Below are positions 6,834-13,441 of a stretch of DNA of 64,000 nucleotides, piece by piece. The notes under the pieces were generated by a model. It did no database searches, was not told the origin of the DNA, and worked only from the letters and a program-made list of their open reading frames with translations. How positions within the stretch are numbered: position 1 is the first letter of the stretch; every line of letters starts with the position of its first letter. A program made the position numbers and the translations under genes. The DNA is from Holophagaceae bacterium (GTDB taxonomy: Bacteria; Acidobacteriota; Holophagae; Holophagales; Holophagaceae), in the NCBI GenBank assembly GCA_016720465.1, contig JADKKO010000004.1, positions 1,488,001 to 1,552,000 of the forward strand. Direction: 5' to 3'.

Positions 6834-7256
6834 GTGAAACGATCGCATCGAGTTATCCTTTTTTCAGCCGGAGTCTCAGGCTGGCTTGATCTAGCTTTTT
6901 GTTTGTTTTTTATATACGACCTGGTGGTTAGTTCTCCGCTGAAGGTGGAATTGTCAACATGGCCAATTAATGCTTTCATCCCGCTGCTGTTTGCCATGTT
7001 TGGCCTTTACTCACTATCTGCAGCCGGGGAAATCCGTAAATTACCTCTGCGCATCATCATGCTCATCTTTTCCGCGCTTATTCATCTTCTCTTTGGATTG
7101 GTATTCCACGACTCACTTTGGTCACCTGAAATGAATATAGTTTCTTGGGCAATCACACTCTCTAATCTGTTAACACTTCAACTCCCAAGTCAGCTCATCG
7201 GCCTAACCTCTCGTTCAACCCGGACCCAACCGTGCGCGACTTCCACCAAGCTTTAA
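6834..7256 (+). CDS. Cassette 16: four-helix membrane protein
   Basis: A 140-residue reading with hydrophobic segments near residues 8-27, 42-58, 68-87 and 96-115. I set the start at GTG 6834, six bases after the R' AGG; upstream in-frame codons lie in attC 15. The frame misses the TAA of R'' and runs about 55 bases into attC 16, so the last ~18 residues are attC-encoded. The family is not recognised. Confidence 0.68.
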   Translation: MKRSHRVILFSAGVSGWLDLAFCLFFIYDLVVSSPLKVELSTWPINAFIPLLFAMFGLYSLSAAGEIRKLPLRIIMLIFSALIHLLFGLVFHDSLWSPEMNIVSWAITLSNLLTLQLPSQLIGLTSRSTRTQPCATSTKL

Positions 7257-7299
7257 ACATCCGGCTCTCGGTTGGGCCGGTTAACTTTGTTCGTTAGGC
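7201..7299 (+). repeat. attC site 16
   Basis: 99 bp, R'' GCCTAAC 7201-7207, R' GTTAGGC 7293-7299. Confidence 0.93.
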
Positions 7300-7321
7300 C
7301 GCATCGCAATTCTGGGTGTTT

Positions 7322-7660
7322 ATGACTGCAAAGAAACCAAACGCTTTTCTGGGTCGGTGGCGCATCACTGAGATGGAAGAATGGGACCAGGATTATGTGG
7401 ACCTCGTCGTTCCAGGTTTCATCGAGTTTGATGCGGATGGCTCTGGAGAGTTTCAATTCGGTACGGTTCATGGTTTTTTAGATTGCCGGCTCGAAACCTA
7501 TAACGGAAAGAAGCGAATGGAGTTTTCATGGCAGGGTGAAAACGACTCCGATCCTGGTTTCGGTCGTGGATGGGCCGCCCTTGAGAGCGGCGAGATGATT
7601 GGTCATCTTTTCATCCACATGAGTGATGATTCCGAGTTCTTAGCGATAAGAAACAAATGA
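7322..7660 (+). CDS. Cassette 17: conserved hypothetical protein (FLGRWRITEMEEWD family), copy 2
   Basis: Same 112-residue protein as at 4522-4860. The two ORFs and their flanks from just before the start to the R'' box differ at only one base that I can find (silent, TTG/TTA). The identity stops inside the following attC, whose right half differs at about six positions from site 11. The copies are separated by five other cassettes, so this is not a simple tandem repeat. Function unknown. Confidence 0.75.
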   Translation: MTAKKPNAFLGRWRITEMEEWDQDYVDLVVPGFIEFDADGSGEFQFGTVHGFLDCRLETYNGKKRMEFSWQGENDSDPGFGRGWAALESGEMIGHLFIHMSDDSEFLAIRNK

Positions 7661-7682
7661 TTCCTGTGCGTGAACCCATGCG

Positions 7683-7781
7683 GTCTAACCTCTCGTTCAA
7701 CCCGGACCCAACCGTGAGTTGCTGCTGTCATGCTTTAGACATTCGGCTCACGGTTGGGCCGGTTAACTTTGTTCGTTAGGC
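7683..7781 (+). repeat. attC site 17
   Basis: 99 bp, R'' GTCTAAC 7683-7689, R' GTTAGGC 7775-7781. Confidence 0.93.
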
Positions 7782-7786
7782 GTGCT

Positions 7787-8125
7787 ATGAGACGTATTGT
7801 TGAAATTCGGTCGTACCTTCTCAAACCAGGGAGCGGGCCAAGATTTCACAGCCTGGTATCCAACCAAAGCATCCCATTGCTAAAAGAATGGGGGATGGAA
7901 GTCGTTGCCTTCGGCCAGTCTCTTCATAATCCAGATGCCTACTTTCTAATCCGGGCCTACAACGATCTTGATCACCTCAATTCATCGCAGGCCGAGTTCT
8001 ATTCAACGGATGCATGGAAGAAAGGTCCCCGTGAGGCGATCATTGAGCTGATCGAATCGGATTACAATTCAGTCATGTGGCTCACTTCAGAGGCTATTGA
8101 TGCGATCCGATATTCCCAACCCTAA
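7787..8125 (+). CDS. Cassette 18: NIPSNAP family protein
   Basis: A 112-residue protein with the ferredoxin-like alpha/beta pattern of NIPSNAP or dimeric alpha-beta barrel proteins: an opening strand RIVEIRSYLLKPG, then FHSLVSNQSIPLLKEW, then a strand with YFLIRAYNDLDHL and a region SQAEFYSTDAWKKGP. Members are often small soluble proteins of unknown biochemical role. I set the start at ATG 7787, six bases after the R' AGG. A short spacer of about 10 bases lies before attC 18. Confidence 0.85.
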   Translation: MRRIVEIRSYLLKPGSGPRFHSLVSNQSIPLLKEWGMEVVAFGQSLHNPDAYFLIRAYNDLDHLNSSQAEFYSTDAWKKGPREAIIELIESDYNSVMWLTSEAIDAIRYSQP

Positions 8126-8134
8126 CCCTAGCCT

Positions 8135-8233
8135 GCCTAACCTCTCGTTCAACCCGGACCCAACCGTGGATTGCTGCCATCATGCTTTAATCCTTCGGTC
8201 CACGGTCGGGCCGGTTAACTTTGTTCGTTAGGT
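8135..8233 (+). repeat. attC site 18
   Basis: 99 bp, R'' GCCTAAC 8135-8141, R' GTTAGGT 8227-8233. Confidence 0.93.
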
Positions 8234-8238
8234 GCCTT

Positions 8239-8670
8239 ATGTATAAATCTCAAAACGACCATTTAGCAATAGCTAGCCTTCTTATCCTCGTTGGCTGCGC
8301 TGATCCGACAGCAACGCTAAAAAAGTCGAATCTGACCCTGGGTATTTGGATGGTTAAGGACTCTGGTGGACGAGATTACCAATTTCAATTCAATTCAAAC
8401 GGCACACTGTATTGGATCAGTCCTGAGTCTGCAGTAAAGAGAGGTGGGATATGGAAGAACGCAACGTGGGAATTTGTTGACAACCAAGTCAGGATTCGAA
8501 TGAACAACGGATTCACTATTTGGGAAGCTGTATTGGAGGGTGAATCTATACGAGGACATGCGAGAAATCGCACAGGCCTTAAGTGGAACTGGTCTGCCAC
8601 TCATTTCCCAGACAGATCCCTTGATCTTTCATTAATCGACCCAAAGCAGTTCCATGTCGATCCAATTTGA
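8239..8670 (+). CDS. Cassette 19: putative lipoprotein
   Basis: A 143-residue protein with an N-terminal hydrophobic segment ending in LVGC (residues 17-20), a likely lipobox, so the mature protein would be anchored through Cys20. The rest is polar with Trp-rich strands (GIWMVKDSGG, GGIWKNATWEF), like small beta-sandwich lipoproteins. The ATG at 8239 lies six bases after the R' AGG. No family is recognised. Confidence 0.72.
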   Translation: MYKSQNDHLAIASLLILVGCADPTATLKKSNLTLGIWMVKDSGGRDYQFQFNSNGTLYWISPESAVKRGGIWKNATWEFVDNQVRIRMNNGFTIWEAVLEGESIRGHARNRTGLKWNWSATHFPDRSLDLSLIDPKQFHVDPI

Positions 8671-8724
8671 AATAGTCAAAGGTAATTCCTTGATCGCTTC
8701 TTCTTGCCCACACCCGGCACGGGC

Positions 8725-8823
8725 ACCTAACCTCTCGTTCAACCCGGACCCAACCGTGGGTTGCTGCCATCATGCTTTAAACCTTCGGCTCACGGTCGGG
8801 CCGGTTAACTTTGTTCGTTAGGC
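8725..8823 (+). repeat. attC site 19
   Basis: 99 bp, R'' ACCTAAC 8725-8731 (a variant still fitting RYYYAAC), R' GTTAGGC 8817-8823. Confidence 0.93.
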
Positions 8824-8830
8824 GCTCCCC

Positions 8831-9154
8831 GTGCACTTGCTCGACTCCATCAAGGCCCTCTCACTGACTTCAGGAGCAGTAGTGGTCGGCGTCCTCTCGG
8901 CCGTCATAGCCATTGCCACTTCTTGGCTGAGACAACCTCTGCTCCGATGGGGTGCCTTGTTGGTAATTCCATTTATGCTGGCCAATTTACTTTATTGGTC
9001 ACCGGTCATATTTGGTGACAGTTCACCTGTTGAATACTCAGCCTGGGCACTGATTTGCGTCGTGCCATGGTCCATTGTTGGCATGTTTGCCTCCGTGGTC
9101 GTCGCTCTTGTCTCTCGGCGTTTCATCAAGGCAAAACCTGGTGCCAACGCCTAA
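8831..9154 (+). CDS. Cassette 20: three-helix membrane protein
   Basis: A 107-residue protein with hydrophobic segments near residues 13-32, 38-58 and 73-97 and a basic C-terminus (SRRFIKAKPG). It starts at GTG 8831, eight bases after the R' AGG, and its TAA stop lies in the next R'' box. No family recognised. Confidence 0.7.
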   Translation: MHLLDSIKALSLTSGAVVVGVLSAVIAIATSWLRQPLLRWGALLVIPFMLANLLYWSPVIFGDSSPVEYSAWALICVVPWSIVGMFASVVVALVSRRFIKAKPGANA

Positions 9155-9247
9155 CCTCTCGTTCAACCCGGACCCAACCGTGGGTTGCTGCCATCATGAT
9201 TTAAACCTTTGGCTCACGGTCGGGCCGGTTAACTTTGTTCGTTAGGT
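9149..9247 (+). repeat. attC site 20
   Basis: 99 bp, R'' GCCTAAC 9149-9155 (supplies a stop), R' GTTAGGT 9241-9247. Confidence 0.93.
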
Positions 9248-9283
9248 CGCGTTACGATCATTACTCATTGGAAAGGTCAATTC

Positions 9284-9805
9284 ATGTTCACTCGAAAAAT
9301 ACTATTTCTAGTCGTTAGCGCCTGTGCCTGGGCTCAGACACCGTACAAAGGAGAATTAAGTCTCTCTCAAGTCAAACGAGTCATTGAGGGTGGTTCTCCA
9401 TCCATATATGGCGAAGGCCGAGCCACATCCCTGGGTGCTGGAGCCAGCCTAATTTTGAATCCGGCCAATACGCTGCGCCTCCGATATGAAAAATCCATTG
9501 CCGTTTCATCTCTACCGCCCTATGACCCATTCAAGGGCTCTGTTCGGCGAGACAAGGATTTTCAGAGCCTGTCTTTTGCCTACCTCCATTGGTTCTCCTC
9601 CGAAACGGCAGGTGGTTGGTTTTTTGGTCCTAGCGTTTCATTAAATCAAGTCAAACAGGATAGCAATGCGCCCATCCCTACTGAATCCACTGGTACTAGC
9701 GCTCGAGTTGCCATCGTTTCGGGTTACCAATTCGGAAAACATGTAGGCTTCGAACTTCATGCTGGCATCCCCTGGTCTTCTGCCTCCCTTGTCTACCGAT
9801 TCTAG
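9284..9805 (+). CDS. Cassette 21: small outer-membrane beta-barrel-like protein
   Basis: A 173-residue protein with a clear signal peptide (basic start, hydrophobic core, likely cleavage after ACAWA at residue 17). The body has alternating-residue strands such as SLILNPANTLRLRYEKS and LSFAYLHWFS, and a C-terminal aromatic end (LVYRF), all typical of small outer-membrane barrels. It has its own ribosome binding site (GGAAAGG before the ATG), unlike most neighbours. The function of such secreted cassette products is unknown. Confidence 0.72.
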   Translation: MFTRKILFLVVSACAWAQTPYKGELSLSQVKRVIEGGSPSIYGEGRATSLGAGASLILNPANTLRLRYEKSIAVSSLPPYDPFKGSVRRDKDFQSLSFAYLHWFSSETAGGWFFGPSVSLNQVKQDSNAPIPTESTGTSARVAIVSGYQFGKHVGFELHAGIPWSSASLVYRF

Positions 9806-9830
9806 GTAAGGCAGTCAGTGGGCTCACACG

Positions 9831-9929
9831 GCCTAACCTCTCGTTCAACCCGGACCCAACAGTGCGATGCTGCAATCATGATTTAAACCTTCGGCTCTCG
9901 GTTGGGCCGGTTAACTTTGTTCGTTAGGC
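9831..9929 (+). repeat. attC site 21
   Basis: 99 bp, R'' GCCTAAC 9831-9837, R' GTTAGGC 9923-9929. Confidence 0.92.
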
Positions 9930-9937
9930 CGCTGCCA

Positions 9938-10399
9938 ATGCAGATCAAACGCCTCAAACATCACGCGCAAAATCTCGGACAGATGTTCTGTGGCGATGAG
10001 TTGATGTTTGATTACCAACGAATCGCCCAAATGGATTCGGGGACACTGTTTCTGGACATGCTGACGGGCGATTGTCTACACAACGGTATCCCGATTTAAA
10101 AACTCAATATCGCAAGCACCTTAAAGCAATGGATGGAACATGATCTAAGAGTCCATGGAATTGAAATATCCGAAATCAAAACAGCTGATCTCACTGTCAA
10201 ATTCAATACTGAAAGGTACCTCGGTCAGAAAACGAACTCCTCTTGGTCAGATCCGACACCATATTTTGTGGGTTGTACTCTTGATTGCGCTTCCAAAGTC
10301 CAGGCATTTGGCCGCGAATATTTATCCACCTATCACGATTCGGAAGAGTGGCCCGAAAGCTATTCCTGGTGCAAGGGCGGCCACGTTCATCGCGCCTAA
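9938..10399 (+). pseudogene. Cassette 22: ORF interrupted by an in-frame TAA
   Basis: A 53-residue reading from ATG 9938 (nine bases after the R' AGG) ends at TAA 10097-10099. The same frame then stays open through 10399, encoding about 100 more residues that end at the R'' TAA like other cassettes. The simplest reading is one gene of about 153 residues broken by a nonsense change. Alternatively the second half (from ATG 10133) is a separate 88-residue gene. The first part contains the acidic segment MFCGDELMFDYQRIAQMD. No family recognised. Confidence 0.6.
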
Positions 10400-10492
10400 C
10401 CTCTCGTTCAACCCGGACCCAACCGTGCTCGACAACTGTCATGCTGTAAACATTCGGCCCTCGGTTGGGCCGGTTAACTTTGTTCGCTAGGC
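10394..10492 (+). repeat. attC site 22 (mutated R' box)
   Basis: 99 bp, R'' GCCTAAC 10394-10400. The R' box reads GCTAGGC (10486-10492) instead of GTTAGGC, which breaks the conserved core next to the recombination point. Confidence 0.88.
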
Positions 10493-10504
10493 GGCAGGGC
10501 AGCC

Positions 10505-11164
10505 GTGCCTGCGTCTGGCGTCCCCCTCAACATGGAGATCGCAATCCAAGTCAACTCGCATTTTCGCCTTGCCTGGAGGGTCTTCAAGAGTCATTGGGTC
10601 GTGTTCGTGTGTTCTCAGCTCGTTCTCTTCGCCTCGTGGGTTGCGCTGGAGGTGACCGTTGTCGCCCTTCATGGCCTTGGAGTGGCCGTGAACGTGGCGC
10701 TTCACCTCGCTTTCGTCGTGTGTTTCAGCGGCCTTGCGGTCGGGTTTCATCGCATGGCCCTTCATGCAGTTCAAGGGGGCACGCCTGTCATAAAGGACCT
10801 CTTCGGCCTAATCCGCCGTGGTCCTACTGCCCTCGTCGCGTTCATCGCCTTCATCCTGGCGGTGGCGGCCGGTCTCGTCCTCCTTGTGATTCCAGGGCTG
10901 TATGTCGCCGTCCGCCTTTCCCTTCTCGGTTATGTGCTTGCTGCGCGACCGGTATCAAGCTTGGAGGCGTTTCGTATTGCGGCGTCGCTATCGCGAGAGA
11001 GGTCGGCGGCTGTCTGGAGCATCTCAATCAAGGCGTTTGGGCTCAGTGTTTGCGGCGCCGCGTGCCTTGGAGTCGGCCTTCTTGTTGCCTTTCCGGTATC
11101 CATCCTGGCAATGGCCGGCCTCTACCAAGCCTGCAGCGGTGAGGCCGACCCCACTGCCGCCTAA
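10505..11164 (+). CDS. Cassette 23: six-helix membrane protein
   Basis: A protein of up to 219 residues with about six hydrophobic segments (roughly 33-56, 57-80, 104-125, 127-146, 168-190 and 191-205). The arrangement, including VLLVIPGLYVAVRLSLLGYV, resembles the multi-pass integral domain found in glycerophosphodiester phosphodiesterase-associated and DUF-type membrane proteins. The start may be GTG 10505 or ATG 10532. It is clearly more GC-rich than the cassettes to its left and is followed by a different (60-bp) attC type, so it has another origin. The stop TAA is in R''. Confidence 0.75.
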   Translation: MPASGVPLNMEIAIQVNSHFRLAWRVFKSHWVVFVCSQLVLFASWVALEVTVVALHGLGVAVNVALHLAFVVCFSGLAVGFHRMALHAVQGGTPVIKDLFGLIRRGPTALVAFIAFILAVAAGLVLLVIPGLYVAVRLSLLGYVLAARPVSSLEAFRIAASLSRERSAAVWSISIKAFGLSVCGAACLGVGLLVAFPVSILAMAGLYQACSGEADPTAA

Positions 11165-11218
11165 CAACGCGTTGCAGCGGACTCGCTTCGCTCGCCGCTG
11201 AACTTGGTATCGTTAGGC
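11159..11218 (+). repeat. attC site 23 (short 60-bp type)
   Basis: A classic 59-base-element-like site: R'' GCCTAAC 11159-11165, R' GTTAGGC 11212-11218, with GTTGCAGCGGAC and CCGCTGAACTT arms and a CTTCGCTCG loop. It is unlike every other site in this array, so cassette 23 was imported from another integron. Confidence 0.95.
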
Positions 11219-11264
11219 CGTTAGAGAAACATTCCTCTCACTACCACAGCGCATCGGAGGGCTT

Positions 11265-11651
11265 ATGAAACGAGTCACTGGCATCGGCGGCGTCTTCTTC
11301 AAGGCCAAAGACGCTCCATCACTGCAGGCCTGGTATAAGCGGCACCTGGGAATCGATGTCCAGGCCTGGGGCGGAGCTGCCTTCGATTGGACCGACGCCG
11401 AGGGCAAGCCGGTTGCAGGCACGACGGCCTGGTTGATCGACCCGCAAGAAAGCGATCACTTTGCTCCGAGCTCGGCGTCCTTCATGGTCAACTACCGTGT
11501 GGAGGACCTCCACGCCCTGGTCAAGGCCTTGAAGGAAGAAGGCTGCCATGTGCTCGAGAAGATTGACGATTCCGAGTATGGGAAGTTTGCCTGGGTCATT
11601 GATCCAGAGGGAAACAAGGTCGAGCTATGGCAGCCGCCTCAAGGCCAATGA
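11265..11651 (+). CDS. Cassette 24: VOC family protein (glyoxalase/bleomycin-resistance fold)
   Basis: A 128-residue protein with the vicinal-oxygen-chelate pattern: it starts TGIGGVFFKAKDAPSLQAWY, followed by HLGIDVQ in the first beta-alpha-beta-beta-beta unit, and ends with FAWVIDPEGNKVELWQP in the second unit. The ExWxP end is typical of the family. It has a strong ribosome binding site (GGAGGG before ATG 11265). Substrate cannot be predicted; VOC proteins include glyoxalases, dioxygenases and antibiotic-binding proteins. About 160 non-coding bases separate it from a degraded attC. Confidence 0.9.
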   Translation: MKRVTGIGGVFFKAKDAPSLQAWYKRHLGIDVQAWGGAAFDWTDAEGKPVAGTTAWLIDPQESDHFAPSSASFMVNYRVEDLHALVKALKEEGCHVLEKIDDSEYGKFAWVIDPEGNKVELWQPPQGQ

Positions 11652-11810
11652 GCAGCTTCGTTACTCACAGCCGCGCCACTGCTCTGCTTGATTGGCTAAT
11701 CTCAAAGCTGAACACTGAGCATGCATTCAAAGGTTTTGATTCAAGGTCCATGCTTCGGTTCAGTTTCCCGGGTTCCTGCGATATATCTCCTTCCAGGCGT
11801 TCCCCGCGCT

Positions 11811-11909
11811 GCCTGACCGCTCGTTCAACCTGGATCCAACCGTGCGCGACGGCTGCCAGGCTTTAAACATCCGGCTCACGGTCAGGCCAGTTAACTTTGT
11901 TCGATAGGT
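11811..11909 (+). repeat. attC site 24 (degraded)
   Basis: Recognisable 99-bp site, but R'' is GCCTGAC (11811-11817) and R' is GATAGGT (11903-11909). Both boxes carry mutations at conserved positions. Confidence 0.85.
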
Positions 11910-11943
11910 GTTCCTGAAAACAATCAAGCCATGAGTCGTCACC

Positions 11944-12294
11944 ATGTCCACACGCGAGATCTCAAAGCTGCTTTTCACGACTGTCTATCCGCTATACGTG
12001 CAAAAGGCCGAACGAAAGAATCGGACAAAGGAAGAGGTGGACACCATCATCTGCTGGTTGACGGGCTACAGCCGTGAGCAGCTCAGTCAGCACACAGCGG
12101 TCAACATTGATTTCCAGACCTTTTTTGACCAAGCCCCGGCGATCAACCCAAACAGTTCTCAGATCAAGGGCGTCGTTTGCGGCATCCGCGTCGAAGACAT
12201 TCAAGATCCCATCACTAAGAAAATCAGATATCTCGACAAACTCGTTGATGAGCTCGCAAAGGGCAAATCAATCGACAAGATATTGCGCCAGTAG
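11944..12294 (+). CDS. Cassette 25: DUF2200 domain protein
   Basis: A 116-residue protein matching the DUF2200 family along nearly its whole length: VYPLYVQKAERKNRTKEEVD, IICWLTGYS, then NPNSSQIKGVVCGIRVEDI and IRYLDKLVDELAKGKSIDKIL. The family's function is unknown. It begins at ATG 11944 without a strong ribosome binding site. Because both flanking attC sites are damaged, this cassette is probably fixed in place. Confidence 0.93.
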   Translation: MSTREISKLLFTTVYPLYVQKAERKNRTKEEVDTIICWLTGYSREQLSQHTAVNIDFQTFFDQAPAINPNSSQIKGVVCGIRVEDIQDPITKKIRYLDKLVDELAKGKSIDKILRQ

Positions 12295-12299
12295 ACCCA

Positions 12300-12402
12300 G
12301 GCTAATCGTATGACAGCCCCAACCATCGGATCGCTCTTAGCCAATCGCTCCCTCAGCTCGGGGCCCCGTGCAGGTTGGGACGTCCAACTTTGTTCGTTAG
12401 GT
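12300..12402 (+). repeat. attC site 25 (strongly degraded)
   Basis: The right end CCAACTTTGTTCGTTAGGT (12384-12402) is well preserved. The left arm has drifted to GGCTAAT at 12300-12306 and the inner pairing is weak, so the left boundary is approximate. Confidence 0.6.
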
Positions 12403-12429
12403 TTCTGAACTCACGACACTTCCCAAAGG

Positions 12430-12696
12430 GTGAACCGAGTGCCTCCAAAGCCCCCAGCTAAATTTCGGAACCTTGGTCCCAAGAGCACTATCTGGCTCAA
12501 TGAAGCAGGGATAACCTCCATCGAAGAGCTTCAGTCCATGGGGGCTGTCGAGGCCTATCGAAGAGTCAAAATAATACGGATGGGGGTAACGGTTGTCCTG
12601 ATTTACGCACTGCAAGGCGCCATCCTTAATTGCCATTGGAATGACCTTCCCCCAGGCATGAAGGAGGAATTACAGAATGCAGCTCAAAACCTTTAA
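12430..12696 (+). CDS. Cassette 26: TfoX C-terminal domain-like protein
   Basis: An 88-residue protein matching the C-terminal domain of TfoX/Sxy: FRNLGPKSTIWLNEAGI, then ELQSMGAVEAYRRVK, ALQGAI and HWNDLPPGMKEEL. This domain has a helix-hairpin-helix flavour. In TfoX/Sxy it follows an N-terminal domain that is absent here. Free-standing copies are common and their role is not known; a DNA-uptake role should not be assumed. It starts at GTG 12430. It is the last cassette before the array ends. Confidence 0.88.
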   Translation: MNRVPPKPPAKFRNLGPKSTIWLNEAGITSIEELQSMGAVEAYRRVKIIRMGVTVVLIYALQGAILNCHWNDLPPGMKEELQNAAQNL

Positions 12697-12704
12697 TCTC
12701 GTGG

Positions 12705-12786
12705 GCCTAAGCTTTCGTTCAACCCGGGCCCAACCGTGCGCGACTGCTGTCATGATGTAGGTTCCAGGCTCGCGATCAGGCCGGTC
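12705..12786 (+). repeat. attC site 26 (truncated, end of array)
   Basis: It begins GCCTAAG at 12705 and follows the attC consensus to GATCAGGCCGG near 12783, then departs from it. The R' box and the TTAACTTTGTTC segment are missing. This marks the right edge of the integron. Confidence 0.8.
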
Positions 12787-12811
12787 GAGATGCTTGATGA
12801 GGAGAATCCAA

Positions 12812-13249
12812 ATGCCAAATATTGCCTCTGTCCTTAAGGATGAAATCGTCCGCCTCGCCAGAAAGGAAGTCCGCAAGGAAGTCGAAGGCCTCAAGAAGGC
12901 TTCGGCCCTTTACAGATCCGAAATAGCGGGGTTGAAGCGGCGCGTGGCGTATCTCGAAAAGCAGCATGGCCGGCTTGAGGAGAAGGGAGCCAAGAAGGTG
13001 GCCGTGGAGGGAGAAGGAGAGGGAACAACCCGCTTCCGCTTCAGCGCAAAAAGGTTCGCTGCCCAGAGACAGAAACTGGGAGTCACAGCCGAGAGCATGG
13101 GCACGCTTATCGGCGTATCCGCGCAGACGGTCTACAACTGGGAGGCGGGGAAGTCCCGGCCGCGGAAGCAGCAGCTCGCCGCCATCGCGTCCCTCAGGAA
13201 ACTGGGCAAGAGAAAGGCGCTGGCCCAGTTGGCCCAACCGGCCGAATGA
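12812..13249 (+). CDS. XRE-type helix-turn-helix protein with coiled-coil N-terminus
   Basis: A 145-residue protein starting MPNIASVLKDEIVRLARKEV. Residues about 5-60 form a charged coiled coil (KKEVEGLKKASALYRSEI, then RRVAYLEKQ). Residues about 85-125 hold a helix-turn-helix: GVTAESMGTLIGVSAQTVYN followed by WEAGKSRPRKQQL. The ATG at 12812 is preceded by GAGGAG. It sits directly after the last attC remnant and reads in the same direction, but has chromosomal GC content and no attC behind it. A role in integron control cannot be inferred from position alone. Confidence 0.85.
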   Translation: MPNIASVLKDEIVRLARKEVRKEVEGLKKASALYRSEIAGLKRRVAYLEKQHGRLEEKGAKKVAVEGEGEGTTRFRFSAKRFAAQRQKLGVTAESMGTLIGVSAQTVYNWEAGKSRPRKQQLAAIASLRKLGKRKALAQLAQPAE

Positions 13250-13311
13250 TCTGGGAAGGCTTCATATCGACCTGATCTCCCGTTCCAGAATCGAGAAGCT
13301 GCCTAATCCGC

Positions 13312-13334
13312 CAAAAAGCCGCCTTTCGGCGGCT
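13312..13334 (-). terminator. Rho-independent terminator of tRNA-Ser
   Basis: On the minus strand AGCCGCC-GAAA-GGCGGCT is followed by a run of T. It lies just downstream of the tRNA 3' end. Confidence 0.85.
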
Positions 13335-13337
13335 GTT

Positions 13338-13425
13338 TGGCGGAGAGAGAGGGATTCGAACCCCCGGTAAGTTGCCCTACGTCTGATTTCGAGTCAGGTG
13401 CCTTCAACCGCTCGGCCATCTCTCC
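13338..13425 (-). tRNA. tRNA-Ser (anticodon CGA)
   Basis: On the minus strand the sequence starts GGAGAGATGGCCGAG, with a long variable arm typical of class II tRNAs and the T-arm GGTTCGAATCC, ending in the matching acceptor strand TCTCTCC, discriminator G and an encoded CCA (13340-13338). The seven-base anticodon loop is CTCGAAA, giving anticodon CGA, which reads the serine codon UCG. Confidence 0.96.
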
Positions 13426-13441
13426 TGGGCCATCCAGATTA

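Larger units (their letters stand above)
1..12786 (+). mobile_element. Chromosomal integron gene-cassette array (distal part)
   Basis: About 26 consecutive units each consist of a short ORF followed by a highly similar imperfect palindrome running from GCCTAAC to GTTAGGC, which is the attC plan (R''=RYYYAAC, R'=GTTRRRY). All sites face the same way, so cassettes read left to right and the integrase and attI are expected left of position 1. The near-uniform attC sequence is the hallmark of a sedentary chromosomal integron rather than a mobile one. The array is visibly more AT-rich than the chromosome after 13 kb. No integrase or transposase gene is visible inside the window. The right end is marked by a truncated attC at 12705. 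Confidence 0.93.

Noticed and set aside
556..10490. Many ORFs ending in the same peptide (NLSFNPDPTV...GPVNFVR)
   Set aside because: This peptide is the translation of the attC site in one frame, not a protein family. ORFs that consist mainly of it were left out.
380..10492. Regularly spaced ~99-bp repeats resembling a CRISPR array
   Set aside because: The repeats are long imperfect palindromes with GCCTAAC and GTTAGGC ends, the spacers are gene-sized and variable, and no cas genes are present. They are attC sites.
13338..13425. tRNA-Ser as an integration site linked to the integron end
   Set aside because: The array ends some 550 bases earlier, no direct repeat of the tRNA end was seen and chromosomal integrons do not use tRNA sites.
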